Below, in pieces: positions 62,611 through 64,000 of a stretch of DNA of 64,000 nucleotides. The position numbers and the translations under genes were made by a program. The notes under the pieces were generated by a model that worked only from the letters and a program-made list of their open reading frames with translations, did not search any database and was not told the DNA's origin. The stretch is from Paenibacillus foliorum (GTDB taxonomy: Bacteria > Bacillota > Bacilli > Paenibacillales > NBRC-103111). The DNA lies in contig NZ_WHOD01000095.1 in NCBI RefSeq assembly GCF_013141765.1, positions 1-64,000 on the forward strand, read 5' to 3'. Within the stretch, counting starts at the first letter, position 1, and each line of letters begins with the position of its first letter.

Positions 62611-62721
62611 TGTAGAATCATCCTCTCCAGAAAAAACGTATCTATCTTATGTGTAAAGATACCCCATCCATATAAACTGAATGTAAACTGGCATGAAAAT
62701 AACAGGTGTAAAAAAATACCA

Positions 62722-62761
62722 AAAAGCCGAATTCTCAAATGAACTAGAGAATCCGGCTTTT
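62722..62761 (-). terminator. terminator of the aminotransferase gene
   Basis: AAAAGCCG-ATTCTC pairs with GAGAAT-CGGCTTTT with one mismatch. An A-run on the left reads as T-run on the minus strand, 22 bases after the stop. Confidence 0.85.
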
Positions 62762-62782
62762 GTTATCTATTACAATTAATTA

Positions 62783-64000
62783 TTATTGTGCAGTCACTTT
62801 TTGGATGTCCTGTACGCCTTGATAAATCAAGCTGAACAGCTCCTCCAAATTCTCTTCCTCGATGCAAGAGAAAGCAACCCGAAGATCGGTTTCACCAAGA
62901 GCGATGGTTCCGATTCCGTAATTATTCAGCAGATGAACGCGGAGTGTTTCTGCATCGACTGTTTTCAGCTTCAAGCACATAAAGTATCCGGAGTTGAAAG
63001 GGTAATATTCCCAAACTGCATCAAACTCTTTGTTATCCAGAATGTCTTTAACTTTGTTGGCGCGACCCTTCATGATTTCGAACTTCTCCTGCTTCTGAGC
63101 TTTGAATTCAGGAGCGTTTAATGCGTGAAGCACGAAGGTTTGGGAAGGGTGCGGCCCGCTTGAGATAGTTGCACGGATAATTCCCATCGTCTTTTGCTCA
63201 AGTGCTGCCAGCATGCTTTCGCTTTGTCCGGCATAGGTGATGAAGCCTACGCGGAAGCCCCAAACAAATTCTTCCTTCGTAGCGCCGTCTATTTTGATAG
63301 AAAGCACGCGGGGATGTAAATTTGCCAGTTGGCCTGCTAGTGATTCCTGCAATGAATTTTCGAAGAAAAGACCGAAATAAGCATCATCAGCTACAGCTAC
63401 AACGTTAATTCCTGCCTCAGCAGCTTCTTTAATAACGGCTACGATTTCTTTGCCTTCTTCAGGACCCGGAGTGTAGCCGGTCGGGTTGTTCGGAAAGTTC
63501 AATACAACGATAGCTTTACTTTTGCCTGTTTGAGCAAGCAAAGCGTCACGCAATGCAGCTGAATTAAACTTGCGCTCACTATTATAAAGCGGATAATTAA
63601 CAATTTCAGCACCGCGGCGAATTCCGAAAGTCAGCTCATAATTTTCCCAGTTTTTATCGGGGATGAGGACTGCATCGCCTACGTCAGCGAATAAGTCAGC
63701 TACAATGCTTAATCCATGTGTCAATGCATTGGTGACAATGGGATTGCCTAAGCCGTTACTAGTTAAGCTTGGGTTCTCCTCAAGCATTTTACTGCGCCAT
63801 GCGGTACGCAGCTCTGGTTTGCCGGCTGGCGGGGCATATTCGTATATATCTTTCGGATTGTAGGCGGATAATGTATCTTGAATGACCTTCAGGTGCATAG
63901 GCTGCCCATTTTCGAGCGCTGTACCGATGGTAGCATTGAATTTCTTGGCTTTTTGCTTGGCTTCCGCTGATTGGCTTAAAATGCCTACCTTTGGGAAAAA
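62783..64000 (-). CDS. class I/II PLP-dependent aminotransferase (5' partial)
   Basis: At least 405 residues are encoded and the open frame continues past the right edge, so the true start is outside. The PLP-lysine region reads IKIDGATKEEFVWGFRVGF, and the Asn-Pro-rich segment VLNFPNNPTGYTPG is typical of fold-type I aminotransferases. The first visible residues, FFPKVGILSQSAEAKQKAKK, precede an in-frame ATG at 63898 that is not the start. The amino donor and keto acid are not known. A terminator follows. Confidence 0.88.
   Translation of the reverse strand, partial: FFPKVGILSQSAEAKQKAKKFNATIGTALENGQPMHLKVIQDTLSAYNPKDIYEYAPPAGKPELRTAWRSKMLEENPSLTSNGLGNPIVTNALTHGLSIVADLFADVGDAVLIPDKNWENYELTFGIRRGAEIVNYPLYNSERKFNSAALRDALLAQTGKSKAIVVLNFPNNPTGYTPGPEEGKEIVAVIKEAAEAGINVVAVADDAYFGLFFENSLQESLAGQLANLHPRVLSIKIDGATKEEFVWGFRVGFITYAGQSESMLAALEQKTMGIIRATISSGPHPSQTFVLHALNAPEFKAQKQEKFEIMKGRANKVKDILDNKEFDAVWEYYPFNSGYFMCLKLKTVDAETLRVHLLNNYGIGTIALGETDLRVAFSCIEEENLEELFSLIYQGVQDIQKVTAQ

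Overview
The window looks like chromosomal DNA of a Paenibacillus-type Firmicute (order Bacillales). This is inferred from several signs: AGGAGG-type ribosome binding sites with frequent TTG and GTG starts, S-layer homology (SLH) proteins, a GlpP-type glycerol antiterminator next to glpD/glpK, sporulation-kinase-like histidine kinases, cre-like catabolite sites, and GC content in the mid-to-high 40s by eye. There is no rRNA, tRNA, CRISPR array, insertion sequence or prophage. Most of the window is ordinary core and metabolic genes, with a few regulatory and repeat features that stand out.

Layout. 1-5970: a G-rich hexamer repeat and a long hairpin, then a FAD-dependent oxidoreductase divergent from a LacI regulator, an HD-GYP protein, and a two-gene leftward operon (mannonate-dehydratase-like and HpaI-like aldolase) that looks like sugar-acid catabolism under a cre site. 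6090-9671: a copper P-type ATPase, a SafE/DsbD-like membrane protein and a convergent YtkA/FixH-like protein, a possible copper-handling set. 9672-12900: palindromes and tandem repeats, then a leftward cbiMNQO-type cobalt/nickel ECF transporter whose ATPase carries tandem repeats at both ends. 13050-18888: aldo/keto reductase, histidine kinase, LysM/M23 peptidase, and a GntR regulator with an IlvD-type dehydratase. 18911-22908: glpP, glpD and glpK, with a clear terminator in the glpD leader. 23259-26275: a two-component system divergent from a secreted protein.

26400-32386: a very large secreted lamin-tail/fibronectin-type protein whose SLH anchor is cut off by a one-base frameshift and an amber codon. 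32521-35921: a beta-propeller-like secreted protein, a PHP phosphatase and a LysR regulator. 36178-38319: an MFS exporter with its PadR regulator and a promoter-embedded operator. 38467-42153: housekeeping phosphatases, a cysteine-dioxygenase-like cupin, a 32-residue membrane protein and a zinc-ribbon protein. 42252-45153: a ykkC-class riboswitch with an overlapping terminator, directly upstream of a three-gene ABC exporter of the COG4586/4587/3694 type. 45222-53842: an O-antigen-ligase-like protein, CheX, an SDR, a hydrolase, a DEAD-box helicase with a DEVD box, and an RsgA-like GTPase. 54123-57647: a membrane-anchored FAD oxidoreductase and an SLH protein. 57880-64000: ilvA, an ABC exporter/two-component operon, and an aminotransferase that runs off the right edge.

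The most interesting system is the ykkC-class riboswitch plus ABC exporter. The aptamer's P1 strand and the terminator's left arm are the same bases, so ligand binding should turn on an exporter related to the cyanobacterial viologen exporter. That points to export of guanidinium or another small cation, which is inference. All functional calls come from reading motifs; no database search was run.
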